Source: Cryptomeria japonica
Lineage: Eukaryota > Streptophyta > Pinopsida > Cupressales > Cupressaceae
Reading direction: 5' to 3'
NCBI RefSeq assembly: GCF_030272615.1
Contig: NC_081408.1
Span: 339,542,793 to 339,606,792 of the forward strand
DNA length: 64,000 nucleotides
Part shown: positions 23,236-35,719 of the stretch, in pieces
Position numbering within the stretch: the stretch's first letter is position 1
Layout: the number at the start of each line of letters is the position of its first letter
Notes under the pieces: generated by a model
Database searches by the model: none
What the model was told of the DNA's origin: nothing
The model's input: the letters and a program-made list of their open reading frames with translations, nothing else
Position numbers and translations under genes: made by a program

Positions 23236-25640
23236 AATTGTTCCTGGTATTTCTTCCTTGGATAGTCTGTTAAAAGCTAGGGTTAAATTCATTCAAGCAC
23301 TTTACAATATAGACATTGAAGTAGAGCTCATAAGAAACAGTAACTGACAGACTCATCGAGAGGTGGTGGGTTTAAAAATTGTCTCATAAGTTTACACAAT
23401 AAGTCCTAAAGAAATATAAAGACTCTATAGCCCAAACAACAAAGAAAGGCACTGGTCATCTATAGAATACAATTCATCAATTCACATTTCATTTTAAAGC
23501 AATAGGAGTAGCTGAGTAGGAAATATAGAGTGGACTATAAATAGTGTATATACATAAATTTCAAGCACATAAATCAAATAATTTCTACAACAACAATCTT
23601 GAACTCATCTGCTATATCTCCATCCTAGCAATTTATACCATTCTGAGATGCATTAGGTTAGTCTCAATCACTAGAACACAATTTGCAACATGCATTAGGA
23701 GTTGTCCTCCTTACAAATAGTGCAACATTAAAAAGGTATTATCAAAGCTACAACCACAATTCAAAGAGGAAGCTTACAAAGATAGGACAAAGATAGGTAC
23801 AGTCATAAGTCAAGGCAAATTCATAGTTGAAACTTAGTCCAAAATAGTGAAGAAGTGCAACAAATGACATGAGAAGTCTAAAGAAGTATTATAGCAATCA
23901 TGAGTCAAGGATTAATGAAGAGATTTTTTGCATCTATGATACAATCTCAAACACACTTTTTACCATTCTCTTGGTGATTGTGCCCAATTGTGTATGTCTT
24001 GCTTATGTATGAAAATGACATTTTGCAGCTTTCCACCAACCATGTATTTGAGATGTCTTTGATTTAGATATGGCATGAGCTTAGTCGTAGTGTGAGACTA
24101 GGGAGTTGGACCATCTCAACCATGGTGCACCTGCATATGTATATAGTTTTGTGTATTCATTAAAGATTTTCATTTAATTTTAATCAACTAAAGAGCAATA
24201 TTCATGACTTACAAGTAATAAAAAAAATTACAAGGATGAGGCATATTCATTAGTTACAAGTAATAAAAAAACTTACAAGGATGAGGCATATTCATAACTT
24301 TTGTAGTCCTACCTTGGATATCAACACTATAAGCAACTCATATTGTTTGTGTACAGACCAGACAATATGGGAGTTCATTATACCCAACAACTTGTGGTGT
24401 TGTTGTTCATGTTGGCTCTGTTGGACCCTGCAATTAAGATTCAATATACATTATTCAATAAGATTAACTGTGCAACATAATGAAATATTGAAAAATGTGT
24501 TACCTTGTTGAGCTTCGCTTGATTTTGAGAATAGTTTAATATTCTCTACTTAACAGGGCCAACCACGTGAAGGTGGAAGCTCATTTGGCCCCTCCCCCCC
24601 CTAACATCACTCTAAATTCCCCGTTAACATCTTATAACATTCATTCATTAATTCTTTCTACCATTAATAAAATATAGCATTCATTCATTAATATCACATA
24701 ACGTTCATTAACACATAACATTGATTAACATTAATTAATATGCAACATTCATCAATATTAATTAACACATATCATCCATAACCATTAATTAGCACATAAT
24801 TACATTCACTAACACATAAAAATCAGTCATTATCAAATAAGTTAGATTACAATCATTTATTTCTTTGTTTTTTCTTTGAAGCTATGAAAAGACTAAGTGG
24901 AACATCAGTTTCTTCATCATTTCCCCCCTCTGCAGATGTTCGGCCAAGTACTCATGATCTCAATGTATGCCTAGTCCTATACTGAGGACAAGGACACTGA
25001 AGCGAAGGGGGGTCCTCTACAATAACAAAGAAATGGGTTAAATTCAATTTTTTTTTTTATTATTGTTACAAGTATTTCATTAATTTAGAGAACATAATTG
25101 TTGTGCTCTCTACCTGATGGGGCCACATCATTTTGTGTAGCCTCAATCTCAACATGCTGAACACCCTCTAGATCATCTGGAGTTGAAATACTAAAAGTTA
25201 CATTAATGCTGAACACCAATTGTAATTATATGTGTTTAAAGAAATAACAGTGGTCCTCTTTACCTGAGTGGGGAACATCATGTTCTTGAGGTTGTGTACC
25301 TAGAGCATGCTCCAATTGCTCACCACTGACTACATGCTCTAAAATATTAACAAAAAAGGTTACATTAGTTACTACTCTAATTACAAATTAAGATGTTTAA
25401 TTGTATTAATAGCTAAATAAATAAATTTGAATAGCAAATGAATACCTCCACTAATGGGATGCACATCTGGACCTTCATGTGCAGGTGGTGTTTCACAATT
25501 AGTAGGCTACATTCCAATGACATGCACATTGTTATCATTACTTGCTTATTTAAAACAAATATAGTCACTTTATGTTAGAACTCAACATCAATTAGATTAT
25601 TGGTAAAGTATTCAATTTGAAACAAATTCCATTTAGCATA
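23236..25640. other. Mostly non-coding stretch
   Basis: No gene is recognised. It holds the second copy of the 39-bp direct repeat (24,117-24,152) and a 45-bp tandem duplication at 24,209-24,298. The right part (about 24,900-25,640) may contain small 3' exons of the minus-strand Transposase_24-type gene, but I cannot place them. Confidence 0.5.
24209..24298 (+). repeat. 45-bp tandem duplication
   Basis: Two near-identical units begin TTACAAGTAATAAAAAAA at 24,209 and 24,254 and end in GATGAGGCATATTCAT. Confidence 0.9.
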
Positions 25641-25644
25641 TTTA

Positions 25645-27784
25645 CCTGTGTGACGGATGCACTCGAATGTTGTGTATTCCCACTCAATTCTCATAGCCGA
25701 TCAGCCACGGCTGAATAGCCTTGCTGGTAGGAAATTCTCTTGTCATCTTCTGTGGGCGCTCTATTGAATTTAGAGCCTTGCATTTTTGCTTGGTACCGTG
25801 AATTTTTCTTGCATTGTTTGATTAAAAAAAACGTTCGCAATTTATTAATATTTTGATGCAATATTTCATTTACATGAGATACTTACAATTCGTGTAGCAA
25901 GTTTCATGTAACCACCAGAGCCGAGTTTGTGTTGCCCATGCTTTTCTTGCCTTGCCTTGGTTGCCTTTGACATGTCACTCAGTCTATAAAAAGTTTGAAA
26001 TATGTTAGATTATATAAATATAAAGAGTAATTAATTAGTATATAATTACATTCTTAATAGTATCCCGTACCTTCTTCTGGCGTCTAGTGGTGTATTTCCT
26101 TTTTTCCTTTCAATTATCTCCTTGGCATCCAAAATCAGGTCCTTCCACTCCCTCTCTAGAATCATGGGGGGATGCTCATACTTTAGGTTCCTCTCCAAAT
26201 GGGTCCTGTATTGGTCCCTCACATACTTTAGATATGTGCCAGCTTTTTCAAGGAGCTTGGTTTTGTCAAAGGTGTCATTTCCAAACCACTCAACCATTTG
26301 GTTTGTCAATTCATCTTTTAACCTTTTTTCTTGGTCATTCCACCTTTTAAACCAAAAACAAACCTGTTAGATTCAGAAATGAACTGAAGTTACATTTATT
26401 ACACTTCAAGAAATGGATAAAAGGAAAACTATTTGAGCAATGATATGAAATCAAAAGTGGATAAGGGTTAGTTCACATATGATGTACCACCTTTTATGTA
26501 TGGTGAGCCCAAATATCTGCAATGCAATGTCACTAAGATGTTTATAGAAAATATCATTGCCTGCAAAAAATTCATGGGATCATTAGTCCAAAACGAGTGA
26601 TGATAAAGTAAATTACAATTAGAGTATATATAATAATAATTTTAAAGTACTTGGAACCTTTTGTATCTTTAAGGGAAGCATTTCTTCGTCGCTCACCACC
26701 AATGTGGCCTGCAACGTTCCCGTACTAGCGATACGAGAAGATCCAGGAAATGATGGTATGTTATCAACAGTAGTCGCCTCTAGCACATCCTCATGTGCAT
26801 CTCCTCCTGCAAAAAATTAATCCACTATGAAATGGCATTAGAATTCAAGAAAGAATGCTTGAAGGGAAATAAACACATGACAGAAGATAGAGAAAAAGAG
26901 GGATCTACCAACAGTGGGCAGGCCAATATGACGTGCACTAGAGGATGTCTGCATGCTACGTGTTGCCGACATTGCAGTCGGCAATACAGGTGAGGGTGAC
27001 CTCTGATGAGGTGGCGATGACATTTGCATAGTAACATTGATAGCACCTAAAGAATAATACATTAAATATATCAAACATTAAATATATGAAAAGTGCAAGA
27101 ATTGTAAACAAGGATGAACCTTTATTTTGAAAATTGACAGTATCAAGTATGGTGTGTTTTGGGTACTCAGAGTGATAAGCCAAGCAAGTGATAATACAAG
27201 AAAATCATCATCACTTGAAGATCCTGCAACACCCTGATCGTGGGAATGACTTTCATGAGGGCGGATAAATTGTTGTAAAAACAATACGTACATATTTTAG
27301 TTAATGACATAAAAGAGAATAAAATATAAACCATTATTGAACTTTTATTATAATTAAAGCTTTCATTACTACTTACTTGCAAGTTTTCTACTGTCTTAAA
27401 CAATAATTCCACCCTTTGTCGTATCTCATCAGTGGTAGGATGCATGACTGCCAAAGCAACAATCTCTTTTCTAATTTTTATAAGAGACATTTTAAAGAAT
27501 TTCACAAGGTCTGTGGGATCTTCAGGGTCATCATTTCTTAACCCTAATGATTCCACATCCATAGAAAGGTGCTTAGGTATTGCAACTCCCTTTCCCTTTC
27601 CCCGAACATCTATCTGCATCAAGAATATCATTAACAATTACAAAATTAGCATAAATCACTAAAAAAAAAACCATAATAATGTAACAGTTTGCTTCTATCT
27701 AATTTGTACAATTACAATGAGGTTTACCTGCTCGGTAGAAGTGTTGCAAGCTACATCTTTGTCTGTGATATGTGATGGATCCAT
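25645..27784 (-). pseudogene. CACTA Transposase_24 (Ptta/En/Spm)-type second protein
   Basis: This minus-strand, multi-exon reading starts with an ATG at 27,784 and an exon ending at a GT-type donor near 27,729. Next comes an exon at 27,613-27,378 (GKGVAIPKHLSMDVESLG, then VMHPTTDEIRQRVELLFKTV), then Ser/Pro-rich exons around 27.29-26.66 kb. The most conserved exon, 26,345-26,045, contains WFGNDTFDKTKLLEKAGTYL, PPMILEREWKDLI and RRRYGILLRM. Exons at about 25,985-25,885 (KARQEKHGQHKLGSGGYMKL) and 25,815-25,645 (FNRAPTEDDKRISYQQG) follow, the last with an in-frame stop. The pattern matches the plant En/Spm Transposase_24 family, which partners TNP2 in CACTA elements. Exon limits are my reading. 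Confidence 0.75.
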
Positions 27785-28589
27785 GTCGGCTTGTGACAAA
27801 GAAAAAATATAAAAAACATTAGCAAAATTACATAGTACACAACATGAACAACATGAACTTTGTAGACAAAAAGAGTATTAAATAATAAAAAGATGTTGTC
27901 ATCAAAATCATTGTAAATTTTTTAATTCCTTACCTTTACTTTATGTAGACTATGTAGGATCCTCAACTAAATGGTTGACGATGTCTGTAGTCAACGGCCT
28001 GTTCCCACCAAGGGTGATAGCATCCGACTATACCAGAAATCAACACCATCAATTGAGCATCATAAGCATTACTACATTTGTAAGTTGATAAACAATAAAT
28101 AAATATGTATCATAAGTATCAAAAGCATCACATGATGTGTCATCATATATGTAATTGAGCATCACAATTAGCATCACATATCATGTGTCAGCATAAACAT
28201 GTAATCCATCACATATGTATCATAAATCACCATCGATCACATAGGTAATAAACAATCCACATTCTATAAATAAACACAAAGTTCAAAACATCTCACATGC
28301 ATCATCATAAACATGCGATCCATCACATATGTATTTTAAATCAACATCCATCACATAGCTAATAAAAATCCAATTTCCATAAATAAACATAGTTTAAAAA
28401 TTGTCACATAAATAGTCACTCTCCCTATCTCCATCTCCATATTAAAAGGTGCATCATGAATTAATTATGTAATGGCATTAGAATTCAAAACATAATGAAT
28501 TAATTATGTAAAAAAAATTCTATCAAGAAGTCAGTATTGAATAGATAATATACTAATCGCATACCTCATACATTTCATTCTTCATCATC

Positions 28590-28615
28590 ATGAACAATGA
28601 GGTCATCATCGCCAA

Positions 28616-28674
<59 letters not shown>

Positions 28675-29290
28675 ACATCTTCGCCATCATCATCACCATC
28701 ATCACCATCACCATCACCATCACCATCACCATCACCATCACCATCACCATCACCATCACCATCACCATCATCATCATCATCATCATCTTCTTCTTCTTGT
28801 TCTTCTTCATCGTCATTGAGAAACTGTCGATCATGATCATCATCCACTTCATCTTCTACTTCTTCGGTATCTTCTTCTTCCATCACATTATACTTTATCG
28901 ACCTTCCTCTTGGATCATGTCTAACAACAAATGACCAACCCGGTCTATGTGGAACCTCTGAGTAAAATACTTGCTCCCACTGGCTTGGAAGAACATAAGG
29001 CTCATCCCCAACTAGTTCAAATGACCTTGTATTTAGCATTATTAAAACATTATCATGTTCAATAATAGTTCTATCAAGATCATTTTTATTCAATCGTAGC
29101 CTATACCATTTGACGACGAACAAAACTAATTTGAAGGAATTAAAGTCACACTCAAGTATATCATCCAAAATGCCATAGTATTGATTTTGAGACTATTGAG
29201 GATGAATGTCATTTCTCGATGAAATATTTGTCACCTCAAAGACTGCAGTGATGCCAGAATCACAAGTTTTCTTTGTGTCATCAACTTTTT
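28590..29290 (-). pseudogene. TNP2 C-terminal part (DUF4216-like) with acidic tail
   Basis: The open frame 29,168-28,575 contains LVLFVVKWYRLRLNKNDLDR, PYVLPSQWEQVFYSEV and WSFVVRHDPRGRSIKYNV, the C-terminal DUF4216-type region of CACTA TNP2 transposases. Readable sequence extends upstream to about 29,290 across one stop. Downstream, the protein runs into about 80 residues of almost only Asp, Glu and Gly, encoded by an expanded trinucleotide and hexanucleotide repeat. It lies between the TNP2 core (32.2-35.4 kb) and the Transposase_24-type gene, as in other CACTA elements. Confidence 0.85.
28617..28795 (+). repeat. (CAT)n/(CACCAT)n microsatellite inside TNP2 tail
   Basis: About 20 CAT units (28,617-28,670) are followed by an interruption, about 11 CACCAT units, and more CAT and CTT units. 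On the coding (minus) strand these give poly-Asp, then a Gly-Asp alternation. Confidence 0.97.
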
Positions 29291-29409
29291 TATGCGAAAT
29301 TTATGACCATTGCAGCACATAGCATTGTGGTGTTTGACCTGTGATATGTCAAACATGTAAAATTTATTGCATTGTGAGTTGATAAACATATGGGTGATTA
29401 ATAAATTTA

Positions 29410-29983
29410 TACGTACCTATTTATCTCTTAAACCATATGCTAAATCAATTTCCCTTTGCGTAATATTGGAATCTCCATTACGATGTGCTTCTTTAACTAA
29501 TGAAGCCACATCTTCCCATGTTAACGTGCGTCTAGAATGTTGACAATGTTCAATCCATACCGTCATCCAATCAAGATTGTTTGCAATATACAAATGTAGT
29601 GCATCCCACTCTCGACCAACTGTACAAAAAATAAATAGACGTCTTACAATCAATTTATTTTGAAGATTAAGAATTAATTAATGATGAGGAGGGATGATAG
29701 AAGTTGGTCTTCTTTGAGGTTGGTGGGCTTTTGCTCTCAATGTGTTCCCAAATCAATCCCTAAGCACAAATGGGATTCTTCTAAACCTTTCTCCTATCTC
29801 CTCCTCTCTATTCAACACTGCTTGCACCCTATTGTATTGGTCATCACTCCTCCTTACCTTCCATGCTAAGGCATTCAAGTCTGAAATGAGATCCTCTTGT
29901 GTGTCACCAAAAATGAACAAGTTTGGCTGTCCAACTGGCTGAATCTCCTCTCTTCCAGGAATGGGCAACTGTTGAAGAACCAT
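29410..29983 (-). CDS. Unrecognised exon-like frames within the TNP2 region
   Basis: There are two open frames. 29,983-29,753 (starts MVLQQLPIPGREEIQPVGQP; contains LISDLNALAWKVRRSDDQYN) and 29,653-29,417 (contains NNLDWMTVWIEHCQHSRRTL and DSNITQREIDLAYGLRDK) are protein-like. They could be two exons of one gene, with a possible intron between. They lie between the TNP2 core and its C-terminal domain on the same strand. I do not recognise them as TNP2. They may be an element-specific exon or a captured fragment. Confidence 0.45.
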
Positions 29984-29999
29984 GGTTTACCTAATCTTA

Positions 30000-32230
30000 A
30001 TTGCACCTTTAAGATTTGAATCATATTAATCTATTGATTGAGCATTTGGACAAGTCTACAAAGTATGAAGACTGTCCTTCACCTTTCAAGAATGAAAATT
30101 TCTAAATTGGATGCAAAGAACGTTGGGTTAGTCAAAGCAACTTCTAGGTTCAAATGGTCATTTTGGTCAAATGACTTAATGCAATGCTGTGGAGTTTGTA
30201 GTAGGGTGTCTCAGGGCTTAACTTATCAATTTTGATGATTTGAAACCATCACTTGCTTCTCCTTTCTTACCGATTTCATGAAATGGTCAAATTTGCTCCA
30301 AAAAGGCTACTAGAATTAGCCCTAGTTTTTAATGAAAATTGTTCACCCTGCTCAACCTGCTAAACTTCATGACAAACCCTTGGAGATGTGGTCAATTGAT
30401 GATGTAAACTCAAAGATTTTTTCTATGGCAAGTACTATATGGACTGTTTGAGGACTGCCCCACAAAATAGGCACTTTTCAAGGGTTTTTAAGAGTTTTGG
30501 TGAGGGTTTGCAAATTAAAGGTCTCCTCCATGATGCTAGACCCAAATTAAATGGTTCACACTTTGCTATAACATATGTCCAACACTTCCAAGGATTCAAA
30601 ACTTAACTAAGCACACTGTCATTTTATCAAACAAGTACCATACTGCTGCATTTACTCAGAAAATAACAATCTAAAGACTGGGACAACAATGTTTTTAATG
30701 TTTTGTATGCATTTTCAACATTTGTAAACCAAAATACAATGGAAATATATCAAATATGGATGCAACCAAGACTTGACATAAGTTGGAGCACCCTACAAAG
30801 CAAATAAGAAAGGATTCTTTATGACTGTTGCTCATTCACCGCCTCACTGCATTTTGACAGTATTAAAACTATTTTTAACTTCCTTTCTTTGTTTTGATGC
30901 ACTTCTTCACTCTATCCCTGGCCTGCAAAAATGTGTTAAAGGCATGATAGAATAATGCGTTTATCCTCTTCAAGGATCTTGTAGGTTTGAATACTTAAAA
31001 AGATGTCACAAAGCATGACAGTCTTATATGACTGTGACAGAGGTTACACTTTTCTAGGATCCTTATTTAGGTCCTTTACAACCAAATAGTGTACCTTGTC
31101 TTCTTATCATTGAATACATTTACAAATACATTCCATGATGCATAAAAACAAGAATCCATCATTCCGTACTGTCTTCTAGGAAGATTGGTAATGAGGTTTT
31201 AACAATGAAAACAGTGACTCACTGTTTTACAGTTTGATTACACTTTTGCTTCTTGCATCCAACCAAGTCATGAGAGAGACAAGGATGGTAAAATACAATT
31301 AAGACTCTTTCCAACTCAAGTCTTCTTCAACACATCAAAGTACAGTGCTATGAACAACAAAGTACCATTCAAACAACTTTAAGGATACCCAAGCCAAGTT
31401 GCTCACTTCACATACTTGCCATGGGTTTAGAAACACTTGTACATTGCTAGAAAAGGAAAATGGATGTATGGTACAGTATGTACAGATCCAACAAATTCCC
31501 TCAAAGCCATGGATGAAGAGACTTTGAAGAAATTAGTTGGACCATGAATGATCTTCCATTGGAACCACAAAACAATGCCTTTCTCAAGAGCACTTCAAAC
31601 AAAACTTGTTCCAAACCCCAAGAAAAGATCAGAGATCACTACTAAAACATCAAAGGAGATCACATCAATCAAAAACAGGTTCATTACGGACTCATGGAGC
31701 CATGGTATGGACTGTACTCTAAAAAGTGCAGAAAACTAGTTAAAAACTCACAAAATGCAAGCACAAACAAGTATTTCTCTTATTTTTCCAACATGAACAA
31801 CCCATACAATGATTGGAACATGGTTTTTATACATGTGCCAACTTATTGAAGCCCTTTTATGGACAGGTATAGGCTGGAACTAACCAAAACCACCAAAAAC
31901 CACTTTTTGACAACTTTTGACAACTTTTTGTTGCTCAAAAATTGCATTTTGACTTCCGGTGGCTTGGCACTCAAACCAATGACTCAACATAATTTAGAAA
32001 CACTAAATAAACATGCTGCAATGCCTTTCAAGGCTTTACAACATCAAAAATTGAAAAATGCTCATTTGGACCCAAAATTGACAATTTTTAGCCTACCGAG
32101 CAAAAAAGCAAAAAAATCTAGGAAACTCACAAAATGAGTTCCAAACCTTATTACACCACAAAACAAGCCTATTAAACCTACTAGAAGAATAAAATAAACA
32201 CACATGCTTAATTTGCAATAAATTGTTATA
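30000..32230. other. Non-coding interruption of the TNP2 gene
   Basis: TNP2 homology stops near 32,233 and resumes near 29,290. This stretch shows no TNP2 similarity, and open frames such as 31,859-32,137 have no known motif. It is either a long intron or an insertion; I found no clear terminal repeats. Confidence 0.5.
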
Positions 32231-32232
32231 CC

Positions 32233-35200
32233 TGCTAGGATTTGAGCATTCAGGTGCTTAGGTGCTCCTGCACCAATTAACTACAATAACATCTTATAAT
32301 TACCTCTCACTTTCCTCAATCTACCTTTCCCCATCAAGTACTCCCCTTCGAATTTTTTAGTGGTGTTAGGATCCCAAATGTGATCCATGTGGATCTTTGC
32401 TGCAAACTTAGGAAGATATTCAGATATGTACACCATAGTCTAGTATAACATATATCCCTCCACCATAGAACCCTCAGGATGTGCTCTTTGTCGAACCAAA
32501 GCCTTCAAAAATTTCAAGTGCCTCTCAACCATCCACATTGACCTAGTATGTACAGGTCCACACAATTCAATCTCCTCAACTTGGTGTATGAGGTAGTGTT
32601 CTTGTGCATTGAAAAAAGCTGGAGGTAGGCACTTTTGCATTTCACACATTAAATGAGGAATTTTTCTCTTCCAATGTTTTATATCATCTTTATGGATTTT
32701 TTTACATGACAACCACCTACAAGGTATTCAAGACGCAAAAAAATATATTACATAAGAAGTAAAACAAATCGCAAATAGAATATCTATACAATGAACTAAA
32801 CAAATATCACTACTTACCTCATGTATTTTCCAAGATCATATATGACTTGCTTGACATTATTGTCGAAGTCGTTTGGGAGCGATAGAGGTAGAACGTACTG
32901 CAACAATTATAAAATTATCTTTTCATTTTTTTGTAAAATAATGAAAAGTACACGTACACACAGTACTTAAATACATACTAAAAACACAAGAACATGAATT
33001 ATCTTAACGAAGGTATGCCAATCATGCGTTTTCATCCCTGGCCCAAATTCATTTTTCTTTGATATGAGATTGTTTATGCTCGTAGCAAATCCTGTATGAA
33101 ATCGAATTTTTCGTATGACTTCTTTTATAGCATTGCTTTGCTGGTCCGTCAATAACCAAGGAAGCTCACTTATATTAATCTAGTCTCCATGGCTATTTGA
33201 TTGAATGACATTTATCATTGCATGATTGGAATCCTGAATGCCACTACATAGTTTGACAATTTTTTCTTTGTCATGCCTTCCATCCAATATTTTCCATACT
33301 GTCTTTGTTATATTCTTTCCAATATGCATACTATCAAACAAATGAACAATTTCTAACTGCTCATAGTAGGGAAACCTACTAAATTGTCGGGGATAACTTT
33401 TTATTCCCTTAGGAACGTTGTCATTTATGCCTTCACGACCTTCATGATCATCAATCACATCATCAGTAAACAAAACAAAATAGAAAAGATGTTTTATGAC
33501 AAACCAATAGATGGAATGGCATTACCTTGACGATTAATTCTATTATATTCCTTCCACAGGCGAGGTGTCATTCTTCGTGGCTTTGATGTATTCTCTTCTT
33601 TCCCATTTAAAAGATGTTTTTCAGTATTTCGATACTTATGATTTTTGTGGAGAAAGTGCCTATACTCATCAAACACCTGCTTTCCTAAACTTTTTGAATG
33701 ACGAGATTTCATCTTTGGACCACAAACATGACATGCAAATTTTCCCTTTGTTTCAAGACCTACAAGATAATGTATAATTGGATTAAATATGATAATTTTT
33801 TGAATTATAATGTTCATGCACAACTTAAACACTATAACATACCACAAAAATGTGTTAGCACCGGGACATCGTGTATTGTCCATAGAAGCATCGCATGGAA
33901 TTGAAATTGTCTTTTTCTATTGCTCTAGAGACATCATACATAGTGACACCATTCCATAACTCCAGCAACTCGTTGATAAGAGGCTCAATATATACATTCA
34001 TATCTTTAACTTGGTACTTACCTAATCGAATGAACGAAAACATTACATAATTATTATGACCATTTTACTGCAATATTTATAATTAAATTTAGATGACTAT
34101 ATTTAAATGATAAAATACCTGGAACAATCATTGCCAACATTATGTGCTCCCTCTTTATTGACATCCATGGAGGAATGTTATTGTTGATAACAAAAACAGG
34201 TCACACTGAGTAAACAGATCTCATCTCTCCAAATGGATTGACATCGTTTGTTGCCAATGAAAGCCTGAGATTACGAGGTTCTTCTTTAAAGTGTGGCCAC
34301 TTTTCCTCTATGTCCATAAATGCTGAACCATTCGCAGGCATTCGAATAATGTCATCTCGACTTCTATTGCGTGCATGGTAATCCATAAATTGTGCCAAGC
34401 TAGTGCACTTGAATAATCGTTGCATACGTGGAATAATGGGAATATAGTGAAGAACCTTGTGAGGAACCCTTTTTGTTATTTGATCTGTTCGATATCTACT
34501 GATATGACATTCAGGGCATTTAGTTCAAAATTCATGTTGTTTGTGATATATAATATGATCATTGGGACAAGCATCTATTGCTTGATACTTTATTCCAATA
34601 TCTTTGATAACGGCAGATAATTCCTGGTATGAGCGAGGTAGAATATTTGATGGTGGTAACAAAAACTCACCTATCAATCTACAGCGAAAAAAATATAATT
34701 TGTTATAATAAATAATATTAATGGTATAGCATGATTCACAGTTTATTATGACATATATGACATACCTTAACATACGTGACATTGTTATGTTGGATAAACC
34801 ATTCATAACCTTCAAGTTCACCAACAACAATACATCAGAGAGAAGAGTTGCTTGCGAGCCTTCGTAAAGGGCCTCAGATGCCTTCTCAAGTAGAGGGACA
34901 TCATGAACAACATCAAGGTCATCTTCATCATCATGATCAGCTGTGCGAGTACTAAATGATTCATGGATCAATGTATTTGTACCATCATCTTCAATTGTGT
35001 TTTCTGGCTCATGATCGTCATCTTCCATGGGATCATTATCTTCAGCTTCGATATTCACACCTCCATGTTTGTCCACTTCGAAAACTATATTCTCAGGGTT
35101 GTGTTGATCCATACCATGTGCTCTGGGGTGCTCGAGCTATATAAAATTGATAAACATAAATAAACCATGATCATGATCTCATCATCACGTGATTTATTAT

Positions 35201-35400
35201 GTATATAAATTGTCAAAATGATATAATGAGAAACTTACTAATGGATGATAATCATGTCCACCTTCAATGTGACCATGCAGCCTACAATCTTTCTTCACTG
35301 TTTTGATTAGAAGTCTTCTAGTCTTTAACCCCTTACAAATTTTGCACGAAAAATAACATTTTCCATCACCTTTTCTTTCCAAGTTAGACCACAATCTAGC
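32233..35400 (-). pseudogene. CACTA TNP2-type transposase, broken
   Basis: The exons read leftwards. 35,394-35,230 is the N-terminal Cys/His region (YFSCKICKG...RLHGHIEGGHDYHPL). About 35,140-34,765 is an acidic region. 34,679-34,110 holds the KCPECHISRY and YHARNRSRDDIIRMPANGSA regions. 34,040-33,520 holds GKFACHVCGPKMKSRHSKSL. 33,473-32,970 is the core (YYEQLEIVHLFDSMHIGKNI). 32,900-32,233 holds the DUF4218-like part (CLPPAFFNAQEHYLIHQVEE). TNP2 binds element ends and cuts them. In-frame stops (for example one replacing Trp before PVFVINNN near 34,200) show this copy is dead. The phrase NPFGEMRSVYSV is typical of the family. Confidence 0.9.
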
Positions 35401-35719
35401 AATTGTCTCCTTATTTTGTTGTTCATTGATATTGTCTGAAATGGTCTTTATTCATAGGCAAGAAAATAGAAATTATCATCATTGAACAAAACATCTTATT
35501 GAATTTAGATTTCTAGTTTTCTTATGGTACATCACACAACATGGAAAACAAGAAATACTCAATAAATAATAGGATTCATTGATCTAGTATTATCACAATC
35601 TGCACTTGGCCTTCAATATTTTCTCCTCCTAACACTGTTTATCCATTACCTATCAAGTACAGAACTCTAAAATCCATGGCTATTAAAATACATAAGACAA
35701 CATTGTAGCATCTTATAAT

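Noticed and set aside
28597-28934. Plus-strand Ser/Pro-rich or Ile-rich proteins over the microsatellite
   Set aside because: These open frames exist only because a trinucleotide repeat has no stops in several frames. The minus strand carries the TNP2 match.
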